Assembly (NCBI GenBank): GCA_029260235.1
Contig: JAJDDP010000086.1
Location: forward strand, 1-42,911
DNA length: 42,911 nt
DNA from: Phycisphaerae bacterium
Lineage (GTDB): Bacteria > Planctomycetota > Phycisphaerae > UBA1845
Direction: 5' to 3'
This document shows, one piece after another, positions 8,686 through 16,897 of the stretch (the stretch's first letter is position 1; every line of letters starts with the position of its first letter). The notes below the pieces were generated by a model. It had not been told where the DNA came from. It worked only from the letters and a program-made list of their open reading frames with translations, and ran no database searches. The position numbers were made by a program, and so were the translations under genes.

Positions 8686-9768
8686 CTACGCCTTCTGTTG
8701 TCGTCGCAACTGTCCGCACGCAGCCGCAACATCGGAACCTCGACTCTTCCTCAGGTGCGTGTTTACGCCACGCTCAGCCAAGAGCTTCAGGAAGACCTGC
8801 TGGGTTTTCTCGGAGGGCTGTCCATAGGGCAACGACGGCACTGGGTTGTAGGGAATCAGATTGACGTTGCTGCGCATGGACTTAGCCAATCTAGCCAACT
8901 CTCGGGCATGGGGAGGCTGGTCGTTTACTCGGTCGAGAAGAATGTATTCAAGCGTGACTTCTCGCCCCGTTTTATCAAAATAATAGCGAGCGGCTTCTAC
9001 CAGCTCGTTAATACTTACCGATTCTGCCCAGGGAATCAATTCCCGGCGAAGTGAATCTGACGGTGCATGCAGTGAAAGGGCCAGCGTGATCTGCAAGCCC
9101 TCGTCAGCCAGCCGTCGCATTTGGCTTGGCAAGCCCACCGTGCTTACAGTTATCTTTCGAGCCCCAACGCCCAAACCCCACGAAGCGTTGATGGTCCGCA
9201 CGGCTGAGACCGTGGCGCCATAATTGGCCAGCGGTTCGCCCAATCCCATAAAGACCACATTGGTCAATCGTTCCGGGACGCACAGCTGTCTCACGCGCAT
9301 GGCCTGTTCGACGATTTGGGCGCTGGATAGATTGCGGGCAACACCGTCTAATCCACTCGCACAGAAGACACAGCCCACAGCACAGCCCACCTGCGTCGAG
9401 ATGCAGGCGGTTTGGCGTTGTTCGGCTGGGATCAGCACGCACTCGCTGGTCTGACCGTCGGGCCAACGCAGCAGGAGCTTGACTGTTCCATCCTTCGAGG
9501 CTGCGCGGGTCACGATCTCTGAATCGAACACCGAGAATGAGTTTGCCAACTCAGCCCTCAATGTCTTGGGCAGATTGCTCATGGCTTCAAAGGACTCAGC
9601 TCCCTTCTCGTACACCCATTCAAGAAGCTGCTTCACCCGAAATTTTGGTTGGCGGTGCTGGTCAAACCAAGCGGTCAACTCATCAGGCGTCGAGCCAAAC
9701 AATGATCGACCAACCGGTGGGGGGCTGGCGTCGCCAGAATCTACTTGCGGTAGTGAGAAATCATCCAT
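8686..9768 (-). CDS. rlmN: 23S rRNA (adenine-2503-C2)-methyltransferase RlmN
   Basis: RlmN is a radical SAM enzyme that methylates C2 of A2503 in 23S rRNA and A37 of some tRNAs. In the 360-residue form, the cluster-binding CxxxCxxC motif is Cys129, Cys133 and Cys136 (GCAVGCVFC). The C-terminal cysteine that carries the methylene intermediate is Cys351 (AAACGQL), and another conserved cysteine precedes the cluster (CISTQ). Further family marks are GLGEPLANY, ISVSTVG-like KITVSTVGL, ALSLHAP and LIPYNPVP. Two starts are possible, ATG 9798 and ATG 9768. I prefer 9768 because a TACAAT box sits 6 nt upstream of it, inside the longer reading. It lies 80 nt downstream of lon and 64 nt upstream of the four-helix membrane protein gene. 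Confidence 0.95.
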   Translation of the reverse strand: MDDFSLPQVDSGDASPPPVGRSLFGSTPDELTAWFDQHRQPKFRVKQLLEWVYEKGAESFEAMSNLPKTLRAELANSFSVFDSEIVTRAASKDGTVKLLLRWPDGQTSECVLIPAEQRQTACISTQVGCAVGCVFCASGLDGVARNLSSAQIVEQAMRVRQLCVPERLTNVVFMGLGEPLANYGATVSAVRTINASWGLGVGARKITVSTVGLPSQMRRLADEGLQITLALSLHAPSDSLRRELIPWAESVSINELVEAARYYFDKTGREVTLEYILLDRVNDQPPHARELARLAKSMRSNVNLIPYNPVPSLPYGQPSEKTQQVFLKLLAERGVNTHLRKSRGSDVAAACGQLRRQQKA

Positions 9769-9774
9769 CCGTGA

Positions 9775-9780
9775 ATTGTA
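9775..9780 (-). promoter_or_regulatory. -10 element positioned for a leaderless rlmN transcript
   Basis: On the minus strand TACAAT (5 of 6 to consensus) is followed after 6 nt by the rlmN ATG at 9768, so transcription would begin at or next to the start codon. No good -35 box is seen 16-18 nt further upstream, which keeps confidence low. Confidence 0.35.
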
Positions 9781-9848
9781 GCAGATCGCCACAACCATGC
9801 CCGTTAAGAGTTGTCGACCTCCCTGTTTTTGAGCGGAGGCAGTTGTCG

Positions 9849-12308
9849 CTAATCGCTGAGGGCGGCTTTGAGCACCTGGTCGATGGTGCGGGCAAAGACG
9901 AAGTCGATGTCCTTTCGCACTTCGTCTGGGATGTCGGGAAGATCGCGCCGATTCTTCTCCGGCAGGATGATCATTCTAAGGCCTGCTCGGTGGGCAGCCA
10001 GCACCTTTTCCTTCACGCCGCCAATGGCTAGCACGCGACCGCGAAGGGTAATCTCACCGGTCATCCCGGTGGCAGGGTCCACGGTCCGATCCGTTAGTAG
10101 GGAGACCAGCGCCGTTAGCATGGCTACGCCGGCAGAAGGCCCGTCTTTAGGGATCGCCCCGGCAGGGACGTGAATATGGTAGTCGTGGGCCAGAACAATC
10201 TCAGGGTCGATGCCAAAGCGCTCGGCTTGGCTGCGAACGATGGAGAAGGCTGCCTGCGTGCTTTCGCGCATCACGCCGCCCAATTGGCCGGTGAGATTAA
10301 GGTTGCCACCGCCGGGCATCTTGGTAGCTTCGATGAACAAGATTTCGCCGCCGCTGGGTGTGTAGGCCAACCCGGTAACTACGCCCGGCACGGCAGTTTG
10401 ATCCGCCGTTTGGGGTTCATACTCGATGGGGCCTAGATCTCTGGTCAGCGAGCGAACTGTTACCCGCGATGATCGCCGCTGCTTCCGTACGATGGCAGCC
10501 GCCCGCGCCCGGCACACTGCGGCGATTTGCCGATCCAAGTTGCGCACGCCAGCCTCTCGCGTATAGCTGGCGATGATTCGTTCGATGGCTTTGTCATCAA
10601 ACTTCAGTTGCTTGGGGAGCAATCCGTGCTCTTCGATTTGCCGCGGAATCAAATGCCGCTTGGCAATGTTCAATTTCTCCCGCAGCGTGTAGCCCGAGAG
10701 CTCGATGATCTCCATTCGGTCCAAGAGGGCATAGGGAATGGGGTCGAGGTAATTCGCGGTCGCAATGAAGAAGACGCCGCTCAAATCAAACGGAACATCG
10801 AGGTAGCGATCCAAGAAGGTGTCGTTTTGAGCGGGGTCAAGCACCTCGAGCAGCGCTGAGGCTGGGTCGCCTCGAAAATCCTGCCCGATCTTGTCCACCT
10901 CGTCGAGCATGAACAACGGATTGTTGGATCCGACTTTTCGGATTTCCTGAATGACCCGGCCTGGCATGGATCCGATGTAGGTTCGGCGATGCCCTCGAAT
11001 GTCGGCTTCGTCATGAACGCCGCCAAGCGACATGCGAATGAATTTTCGGCCAAGCGCACGGGCGATGCTTTTACCCAACGAAGTCTTGCCGACACCCGGT
11101 GGTCCGGCAAAGCAGAGGATAGGCCCTTTGCTGTCCGGCTTGAGCTGGCGAACAGCCAAATATTCCAAGATGCGGGTCTTCACATGTTCCAGGCCATAAT
11201 GGTCATGGTTGAGGATCTTCTCTGCCTTCTTGATGTTATCCTCGCGCGGCGTGCTAACAGCCCAGGGCAGGGAAGCCATCCACTCGATGTAATCCTGGGC
11301 GACGGAGAATTCCGGCGACGCCTGGGGGATGTTGGCCAACCGATCCAACTCTCGGCGGGTCTCAGTTTCTGCCTCCTCGGGCAATTTGGCTTCGACGATC
11401 TTAGCTTCAAGCTTGCTGAGTGTGTCGCCGCGGGCATCGCTATGGCCCAGCTCGCTCTGGATGGCCTTTAGCTGCTCGCGGAGGTAGTAGTCGCGCTGAG
11501 TTTGGTCGATCTTGGAGCGGACCTCGGTATGGAGCTTCTTAGCCAACTCCAAGACCTCTACCTGGCCAACAATCGTTGCGTGAACCTTGCGCAGCCGCTC
11601 CGCTACATCAAGCGTCTCAAGTAGTTCCTGCTTATGCACCAGAGATAGGGAGAGATTAGCAGCAACAAAGTCTGCCAATCCACCCGGCGTGCCCACACTG
11701 TCCAGGACGATCCGAGCGTCTTCGGGAACCTCGTCAGACATCTCGATGACTTGGTGGGCCGCATGACGAACACTGTGGGTCAGCGCCTCAATCACTTTAT
11801 CTTGTTTGACCGGATCGAAATGGGCATGGACTCGGGCTTCGAGGTGGTCTTTTTCGCGCGTCAGTTCCTCAATACCGATGCGGGCGATACCATGAACGAT
11901 GACGCTCTGCGTGCCATCTTCAAGCTTGTATAGTTTCAGCAGCCGACAGGCAGTGCCGATCCGGTATAAGTCGTCAAGTGTGGGATCTTCGGTGTCCGGC
12001 TGACGCTGGGCAACCAAGGCGATGATGCGCGATTCAGCCAAGGCAAGATCAAGCACCCGCTTTGATTTTTCACGGCTGATATTTAGCGGCGTGAGCGTGT
12101 TTGGAAAAGCAACCACGTCGCGAACTGGAAGCAAGGCCATCACCGGAGGCAGCGATGTAGCTGACTCTCCGCTCTTGCCCTGCTTGTTTTTCTTCTTCGG
12201 AGATGGGGTCAAACTGATCGATCCGTCCCCTTCGATGCCAAGCGGGCTTTCGACCTCCAGAGTTTCGGAGTCTGCGTCAATGTCAAGCTCATCGTCCAAC
12301 TTACTCAT
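9849..12308 (-). CDS. lon: ATP-dependent protease Lon
   Basis: Lon is a hexameric cytoplasmic AAA+ serine protease that degrades misfolded and regulatory proteins. The 819-residue product has the complete LonA architecture: an N-terminal substrate-binding LON domain (about 55-255, starting LPVRDVVAFP), a coiled-coil segment, the ATPase domain with Walker A GPPGVGKTS (Lys408 region), Walker B LFMLDEVDKI, and the C-terminal protease domain with the Ser/Lys dyad. The dyad is Ser725 in KDGPSAGV and Lys768 in GGVKEKVLA; the 43-residue spacing equals that of E. coli Lon (679/722). The first 50 residues are acidic and then Lys-rich and are longer than usual. Its ATG overlaps the stop of the small heat-shock gene by 4 nt (ATGA), so the two are translationally coupled stress genes. 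Confidence 0.97.
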   Translation of the reverse strand: MSKLDDELDIDADSETLEVESPLGIEGDGSISLTPSPKKKNKQGKSGESATSLPPVMALLPVRDVVAFPNTLTPLNISREKSKRVLDLALAESRIIALVAQRQPDTEDPTLDDLYRIGTACRLLKLYKLEDGTQSVIVHGIARIGIEELTREKDHLEARVHAHFDPVKQDKVIEALTHSVRHAAHQVIEMSDEVPEDARIVLDSVGTPGGLADFVAANLSLSLVHKQELLETLDVAERLRKVHATIVGQVEVLELAKKLHTEVRSKIDQTQRDYYLREQLKAIQSELGHSDARGDTLSKLEAKIVEAKLPEEAETETRRELDRLANIPQASPEFSVAQDYIEWMASLPWAVSTPREDNIKKAEKILNHDHYGLEHVKTRILEYLAVRQLKPDSKGPILCFAGPPGVGKTSLGKSIARALGRKFIRMSLGGVHDEADIRGHRRTYIGSMPGRVIQEIRKVGSNNPLFMLDEVDKIGQDFRGDPASALLEVLDPAQNDTFLDRYLDVPFDLSGVFFIATANYLDPIPYALLDRMEIIELSGYTLREKLNIAKRHLIPRQIEEHGLLPKQLKFDDKAIERIIASYTREAGVRNLDRQIAAVCRARAAAIVRKQRRSSRVTVRSLTRDLGPIEYEPQTADQTAVPGVVTGLAYTPSGGEILFIEATKMPGGGNLNLTGQLGGVMRESTQAAFSIVRSQAERFGIDPEIVLAHDYHIHVPAGAIPKDGPSAGVAMLTALVSLLTDRTVDPATGMTGEITLRGRVLAIGGVKEKVLAAHRAGLRMIILPEKNRRDLPDIPDEVRKDIDFVFARTIDQVLKAALSD

Positions 12309-12757
12309 CTGTCAGCTCCGGGCATTTTCTTGGAAGCACCGCGGCGTGGCATTACGATCCATAGGTATCCATTGCGATAGTTTGCCCGGATGCCGTCGGT
12401 ATCAACATCTTGGGGGACCGGGACTTTGCGTTGAAAGCGCCCCGAGTCGATCTCCATGAGATGCACAGAAATGTCGGTTGCAGCCTTGTCGAGCATGGGC
12501 CGTTCTCGTTCGCCGCGTACATAGAGCACGCCGTCGCCAGCCTGGACGTCGATCAGCTCGCGGTTCATCCCCGCGAGTTCCAAGCAGGCAACGTAGCGAT
12601 CCGGGCCTTCGTAGAGGTTCATCGCCGGTCGCCAGGCATCGGGGGCTGTGTTGCGGAAGAAGTTCTTCTTGAGCAGTTCCTCAGCCATCTCCCCCATATG
12701 ATCGACGATCCGATCAAACTCGTCGTTTTGGGCGCCCGATCGCAGGGGGATATGCAT
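12305..12757 (-). CDS. Small heat-shock protein, Hsp20/alpha-crystallin family
   Basis: An ATP-independent holdase chaperone forming oligomers that keep unfolding proteins soluble. The alpha-crystallin domain spans about residues 45-140: it begins with PAMNLYEGPDRYVACLELAG, includes the strand region VLYVRGER, the RFQRKVPVP phrase typical of the family, and ends with YRNGYLWIVMPR in place of the usual NGVLxLxLP. The N-terminal region is short and helical (DEFDRIVDHMGEMAEELL). An ATG at 12802 in the same frame is possible; I prefer 12757 because GGCGG lies 7 nt upstream and the extra residues look unnatural. A promoter with a palindrome in its spacer is at 12826-12854. It overlaps lon by 4 nt, so it is the first gene of a stress operon. 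Confidence 0.92.
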   Translation of the reverse strand: MHIPLRSGAQNDEFDRIVDHMGEMAEELLKKNFFRNTAPDAWRPAMNLYEGPDRYVACLELAGMNRELIDVQAGDGVLYVRGERERPMLDKAATDISVHLMEIDSGRFQRKVPVPQDVDTDGIRANYRNGYLWIVMPRRGASKKMPGADR

Positions 12758-12825
12758 GGCCAAGCCGCCAGAAAAACACGCCGAAGTAGTCAAGAGGCCC
12801 ATTGAAACCGCAAAGTAACTGTCGG

Positions 12826-12854
12826 ACTGTACCTCCCACCATCTAGGTGGTCAA
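12826..12854 (-). promoter_or_regulatory. Promoter of the hsp20-lon operon with palindromic spacer
   Basis: On the minus strand TTGACC (12849-12854), a 17-nt spacer and TACAGT (12826-12831) make a good housekeeping promoter. The perfect inverted repeat CCACC-N5-GGTGG (12836-12850) lies between, and slightly into, the two boxes. A bound dimeric repressor would block polymerase, so it is a candidate operator. It is not a CIRCE element. Confidence 0.6.
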
Positions 12855-12939
12855 TTAAGCAGCTGGGGCGCTCAAAAGCGGGCCGGTTGGGGGCATGGGC
12901 CCGTCACCCTGGATCATTGTGGATCGGGCCGAATGGATG

Positions 12940-12967
12940 TTGAACATTGGCGAATCGGCGGTATTCT
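12940..12967 (+). promoter_or_regulatory. Candidate panB promoter giving a leaderless mRNA
   Basis: TTGAAC (12940-12945), a 16-nt spacer, TATTCT (12962-12967), then 7 nt to the panB ATG at 12975. The predicted transcription start therefore falls at or next to the start codon, and there is no ribosome binding site. Confidence 0.4.
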
Positions 12968-12974
12968 TCTGGGT

Positions 12975-13847
12975 ATGGGTACGCGTGAAAAAATAACGAT
13001 CTCTCATCTGCACGCGTGGAAGCGGGAGCGGAAGAAGATCCCCGTTATCACGTGCTACGATTATTCGACAGCTCGCATGGTTGTCGATGCGGGCATCGAC
13101 GTCATCCTCGTCGGCGACACCTACGCCGAGGTCTGTCTTGGTTTCGATTCGACGATCTCAGCCACCATAGACCTGATGCTTGTTCCGACGGCGGCTGTTC
13201 GTCGCGGCGCCCCGCAGGCGTTCCTGATCGGGGACATGCCTTTCATGAGCTATCAGGTCAGCAACGCAGAAGCCGTGGTCAATGCTGGCCGGTTCATGAC
13301 TGAGGGCGGGTGCGATTGCGTCAAGCTAGAGGTGGATCGTCGGTTTGAGTCCTGCGTGCGGGCGATCACTCGGGCTTCCATACCGGTGATGGCCCATCTT
13401 GGGTTACGCCCCCAGTCTATCCACCAGATGGGCGGTTACCGCTACCAAGGAAAAACAGCCGATGAGGCGGAGCGCTTGATGGAAGACGCCCGCATCATGG
13501 CAGGCGCCGGCGCCTCGGCGCTGTTGCTCGAAGCTGTCACCAATGAAGTGGCAGCCGCCATTTCTGAAGAAACCACCCTGCCTGTCATTGGATGCATCTC
13601 AGGCCCGGCATGCGATGGGCAAGTCTTGGTACTGCATGATGTGCTCGGCTATTCGACGGAACACAAGCCCGGAGCAGTCAAGACGTATGCGAGCCTGGGC
13701 GACACGGTAACCCATGCCCTGAAGGACTACGCCGCCGACATTCGCAACCAAGTGTACCCCACACAGAAGCAGGGCAGGGCGATGTCGGCGGGCGAGTCGG
13801 AGAAGCTTGCAAGAAAAGACGGACCGCGTTCGCCCTCACGTCGATAA
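12975..13847 (+). CDS. panB: 3-methyl-2-oxobutanoate hydroxymethyltransferase PanB
   Basis: PanB transfers a hydroxymethyl group from 5,10-methylenetetrahydrofolate to alpha-ketoisovalerate, giving ketopantoate, the committed step of pantothenate and coenzyme A synthesis in the cytoplasm. The 290-residue protein shows family marks in order: ITCYDYSTAR, VGDTYAEV with the first metal-ligand Asp, IGDMPFMSY with the second, CVKLEVDR (Glu ligand), MAHLGLRPQ, and CISGPACDGQVLVLHD. The last motif normally reads IGxGxGPxCDGQ, so the glycine-rich part is somewhat diverged. The start at 12975 (MGTREKI) is chosen because the longer in-frame start at 12933 would add residues overlapping the promoter-like boxes. 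The basic 30-residue C-terminal tail is longer than usual. panC and panD are not in the window. Confidence 0.93.
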   Translation: MGTREKITISHLHAWKRERKKIPVITCYDYSTARMVVDAGIDVILVGDTYAEVCLGFDSTISATIDLMLVPTAAVRRGAPQAFLIGDMPFMSYQVSNAEAVVNAGRFMTEGGCDCVKLEVDRRFESCVRAITRASIPVMAHLGLRPQSIHQMGGYRYQGKTADEAERLMEDARIMAGAGASALLLEAVTNEVAAAISEETTLPVIGCISGPACDGQVLVLHDVLGYSTEHKPGAVKTYASLGDTVTHALKDYAADIRNQVYPTQKQGRAMSAGESEKLARKDGPRSPSRR

Positions 13848-14018
13848 TTCCCACGAATTGCTGATCGACGTTTACGAGCACCACAGAGGCGTCAAGTTCG
13901 TGCTTCCATTGTCAAGGAAAAAATTCTGCATGGTGACGAAGTTTCTTACCAAAAATAAATCGTAATGCAATACTTTCTTCGCGCAGAGATTCACACGCGA
14001 TGTTTGGTTCAAACCATC

Positions 14019-14047
14019 TTGACATCATGGGCTAAGCGAGATACGCT
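14019..14047 (+). promoter_or_regulatory. Promoter of the DUF151 gene
   Basis: TTGACA (14019-14024, consensus), a 17-nt spacer, TACGCT (14042-14047), with the ATG 33 nt downstream. A second weaker pair, TTACCA-N17-AATACT, lies at 13946-13974 in the same AT-rich intergenic stretch, so the gene may have two starts of transcription. Confidence 0.55.
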
Positions 14048-14080
14048 TCCATCGTCGAATCTGGTCTGAAAGGGTGCGCT

Positions 14081-14473
14081 ATGCTTGTCCCCGTTGATCT
14101 GGCGCGAATCATCATCAATGAGAACGGCGATTCGCAGGTCATCGTGCTGAAAGAGCGCGCCGGCGACCGACACTTCCCGATCTTGATTGGCATCAACGAA
14201 GCATTGGCCATCGACCGCCGGCTCAAAGGAATCGAGACAGCTCGTCCCCTTACCCATGATCTGATGGCTACCCTCATCGCCGAACTTGACGCTAGCCTGG
14301 AAAAGATCGTAATCTGCGACTTGCGGGACCAGACTTTCTACGCCAAGCTGATAGTCTGCCGGAACGGTAACGTCGTGGAGATCGATTCAAGACCGTCCGA
14401 TGCTATTGCCTTGGGCGTGACCAACGAAACGCCGATCTACGTGGAAGAAGAAGTCCTCCAAAAAGTTTCCTGA
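14081..14473 (+). CDS. Bifunctional nuclease (BFN/DUF151) domain protein
   Basis: A single-domain 130-residue cytoplasmic protein of the DUF151 family. Recognisable phrases are FPILIGINEALAIDRRL near residue 33, RPLTHDLMATLI near 55, and EIDSRPSDAIALG near 100, the last being the most conserved block of the family. Plant and a few bacterial members have been reported as having DNase and RNase activity; the structural family is well known but the physiological role in bacteria is unclear. It is short but complete, compared with members that carry an extra C-terminal UVR domain. It sits alone behind its own promoter, 75 nt before the kinase-like gene. Confidence 0.9.
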   Translation: MLVPVDLARIIINENGDSQVIVLKERAGDRHFPILIGINEALAIDRRLKGIETARPLTHDLMATLIAELDASLEKIVICDLRDQTFYAKLIVCRNGNVVEIDSRPSDAIALGVTNETPIYVEEEVLQKVS

Positions 14474-14496
14474 GGTTTCTCTTCCCCGTGTTATTT

Positions 14497-14526
14497 TTGA
14501 TACGCAATCATACTTGTACATATAGC
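14497..14526 (+). promoter_or_regulatory. Candidate promoter of the GHMP kinase-like gene
   Basis: TTGATA (14497-14502), an 18-nt spacer, TATAGC (14521-14526) within an AT-rich patch of the 75-nt gap. The ATG at 14549 follows 22 nt later; no clear ribosome binding site is visible. Confidence 0.4.
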
Positions 14527-14548
14527 TCATTGGATTTATCGCCGGATC

Positions 14549-15979
14549 ATGACTAGCAACATAACCAGCATAGCGCCACCAGCGGATCATCACCGAGGAT
14601 TCCTCGGCCGAATCAAGGAGCAGGCCGGATCGCATTGGCCTGCCTCTGGATCGAAGGTTGTCGCAGGCGCACCGGGCAGACTGGATCTGATGGGCGGCTT
14701 CGCTGAATACACAGGTTCACTTGTCTTGGCTTACCCGCTCGCCGACGATGTGACAGTGGCGGCTGCACCGCGTGATGACCGGGAGATTCACCTAACGCTG
14801 TTGAAGGGCTCGGGCAACGGCTCTCCACGATCCATGGCATGGTCGCTGGACGATTTTCTAACTTCAGAGGGCCACGCTGTCTCAGCCCAAGCCATTCTCG
14901 CAGTCCTTCCTGATGGCTGTGGCGGTATAGCACGCCAGGTAGCCACCGCCATTTATGCATTGTTGAATGCCTCTGGCGCTGAGCGATCCTGCGGGATTTC
15001 GATTGCAATCAGTTCGACGCTGGAAGAGTGCCATGGTATCGCTGCCCGCAGTGCAGTTTGCGTGGCTTCGATGATGGCGATCAGCAACCTCTGGGGCTTG
15101 GATATTGATTCGGGCAAATTGGCAGAGCATTGCTGCCAAGCGGAGAATCTACTCTGGCGTCGGGGGCAAGAAGTTTCTGATGCTACCGCGGTTAGCCGCT
15201 GCCAAGCAGGGAGGATTTTCCAGTTCGATTCCCGGAACCGCGGACTCCCCGGATCCTTGGAATTGCCAGAGGGCGTGGCCTTCACCGGAATCGACTCCGG
15301 CTCGATCCACAAGGACGCCGAGCAGAAGTACCTCAAAGCCAGGACGACCGCGTTCATGGGGCGAAACATCATCGGACGTATCCTTGCCGCAGATCCTCGG
15401 CACGGCCCGCCTTGGGATGGGTACCTCTCGCAGCTCAGCGTCACCGATTATGTAGCCCGCCTGCGCGATCGGCTGCCTACCAAAATGAGGGGCGCTGACT
15501 TCCTTGATCGTTTCGGCGAATCCGGCGACGTCTTGACCACGATCGAACCGACCGAAATCTACAAGATTCGTTCGCGCACCGAGCATCACATCTACGAGAA
15601 CACCCGCGCTGCCGATTTCGCAGGGCGCATCGCCCGGGCGACTAGAACTAAGGATGGTAACGCGGTCATCGAGGCCGGCGAGTTGATGTTTGCGTCGCAC
15701 TGGAGTTACGGACAGCGGTGTGGTCTGGGCTCCATCGAGACTGACCGGCTGGTCACCTTGCTGCGGAACGAAGGTATTAACGCCGGCATCTACGGGGCTA
15801 GAATATCAGGCCGGGGTGCGGGGGGAACCGTTGTGGTCATGCATGCTGACAACGAAACAACGCGGCAAGTCCTCCTGAGCGTCAAAGAGCAGTACTCTCA
15901 GGCGACAGGCCGTCGCGCCCGGTTGCTCAGCGGTACGGCCGATGGGGCCACCATTCGCGGTGTGACCACAACTGCTTGA
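14549..15979 (+). CDS. GHMP-family sugar kinase-like protein (L-arabinokinase type) with degenerate phosphate loop
   Basis: A 476-residue member of the galactokinase branch of GHMP kinases. The galactokinase signature GRxNLIGEHxDY appears as GRLDLMGGFAEYTGS (43-57), closest in my memory to the kinase domain of plant L-arabinokinase. The C-terminal phrases ELMFASHWSYGQRCGLGS and YGARISGRGAGGTVVVM also fit that branch. The aligned general-base Asp may be Asp211. The ATP phosphate-binding loop, normally G-[LV]-S-S-S-A, reads GIAARSA (163-169), so the serine that helps hold Mg-ATP is lost. The protein may be a pseudokinase or use another nucleotide geometry. No arabinose or galactose pathway gene is adjacent. 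Galactokinase itself would be the alternative call, but the first signature fits it less well. Confidence 0.8.
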   Translation: MTSNITSIAPPADHHRGFLGRIKEQAGSHWPASGSKVVAGAPGRLDLMGGFAEYTGSLVLAYPLADDVTVAAAPRDDREIHLTLLKGSGNGSPRSMAWSLDDFLTSEGHAVSAQAILAVLPDGCGGIARQVATAIYALLNASGAERSCGISIAISSTLEECHGIAARSAVCVASMMAISNLWGLDIDSGKLAEHCCQAENLLWRRGQEVSDATAVSRCQAGRIFQFDSRNRGLPGSLELPEGVAFTGIDSGSIHKDAEQKYLKARTTAFMGRNIIGRILAADPRHGPPWDGYLSQLSVTDYVARLRDRLPTKMRGADFLDRFGESGDVLTTIEPTEIYKIRSRTEHHIYENTRAADFAGRIARATRTKDGNAVIEAGELMFASHWSYGQRCGLGSIETDRLVTLLRNEGINAGIYGARISGRGAGGTVVVMHADNETTRQVLLSVKEQYSQATGRRARLLSGTADGATIRGVTTTA

Positions 15980-16008
15980 GCGCCGCGGCTCTTCAACCGC
16001 AGCCCATC

Positions 16009-16881
16009 TCATCCGCCGGAAAGACTCTGCCGAATGAACTTGGCCACCTTCTTTGTGTGTTTCGGCGAATAGGTGAAACCGCTGGCGTTGTGGCCACCCG
16101 GTGTCTCCATGAATTGCTTGGGAGTTGCGGCCGCCTCGAACAGCCTCTTGCCGTTCTCGAAGGGTACGAGTTCGTCGTCCCGCCCGTGGATGAAGAACTT
16201 GGGACATCTGATTCGACCTACCTTCTGAATTGATTGATACTCGTTGCGGGCCAGCAGACTGATTGGCAACAGCGGGTATTGTTGTTGGCCGATCGCCACC
16301 AAGCTGGTAAACGATGATTCCACGACCAGCGCGGCAGGCCCGTGCATCAGGGCTAGCTCGACCGCCACCGCGCCGCCCAACGAACGACCGTAAATGACGA
16401 TTCGTTCCGGCGATTCACCGCCCACCTCGCACAGCCAATTCCAAGCGGCCTCTGCATCATCGTAGGTGGCCTGTTCGTTTGGACTTCCTTCGCTGCTGCC
16501 ATAGCCGTGGTAATCGAAAATTAGGACATTCAGTCCCATGCGGTGTAGAGTGTCAATTGTATGCAACCTATCGCCCATGTTCCCCGCGTTTCCGTGACAG
16601 AAGATGACACTACCGATGGCATCGCCGCGTGGAATATACCAGGCTGATATCCTTACCCCATCGGACGCGATCAAAGTCACATCCTGATAGTCCAGATTCA
16701 GATCTGCCGGGGTCGAATAATAATCGGTGGCTGGAAAGTAGATCAGCCGTTCCTGGAATGCCCAAACACCCCCGCAGACAGCCACATAGATAATCACTGC
16801 GGCAGTCAGCATTCGTAGAAGCCCGCGGCGCAGACGCTTGGGCCAGGCTACTCGGGTCGCTGCTGGTTCTTGTTGATTCAT
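16009..16881 (-). CDS. Membrane-anchored alpha/beta hydrolase
   Basis: A 290-residue serine hydrolase of the BEM46/YqhA-like group. The N-terminus has a basic stretch (KRLRRGLLR) and one hydrophobic helix (about 24-42), so it is anchored in the cytoplasmic membrane. The AFQERLIYFPA phrase right after the helix is typical of this family. The catalytic triad is readable: nucleophile Ser167 in GRSLGGA, an acid at Asp235/236 in GRDDELVP, and His264 in GGHNASG. The oxyanion-loop phrase is FCHGNAGN. The substrate is unknown; esterase or thioesterase activity is likely. It is the last of four minus-strand genes, starting 16 nt after the UbiA-like gene, which suggests a membrane-bound lipid-like substrate. 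Confidence 0.88.
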   Translation of the reverse strand: MNQQEPAATRVAWPKRLRRGLLRMLTAAVIIYVAVCGGVWAFQERLIYFPATDYYSTPADLNLDYQDVTLIASDGVRISAWYIPRGDAIGSVIFCHGNAGNMGDRLHTIDTLHRMGLNVLIFDYHGYGSSEGSPNEQATYDDAEAAWNWLCEVGGESPERIVIYGRSLGGAVAVELALMHGPAALVVESSFTSLVAIGQQQYPLLPISLLARNEYQSIQKVGRIRCPKFFIHGRDDELVPFENGKRLFEAAATPKQFMETPGGHNASGFTYSPKHTKKVAKFIRQSLSGG

Positions 16882-16897
16882 CGCTCAGCCCATTGAT

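Noticed and set aside
9805-9848. CCTCC/GGAGG hairpin between lon and rlmN as a terminator
   Set aside because: Only a 5-bp stem with a 12-nt loop and no T-run; too weak to call.
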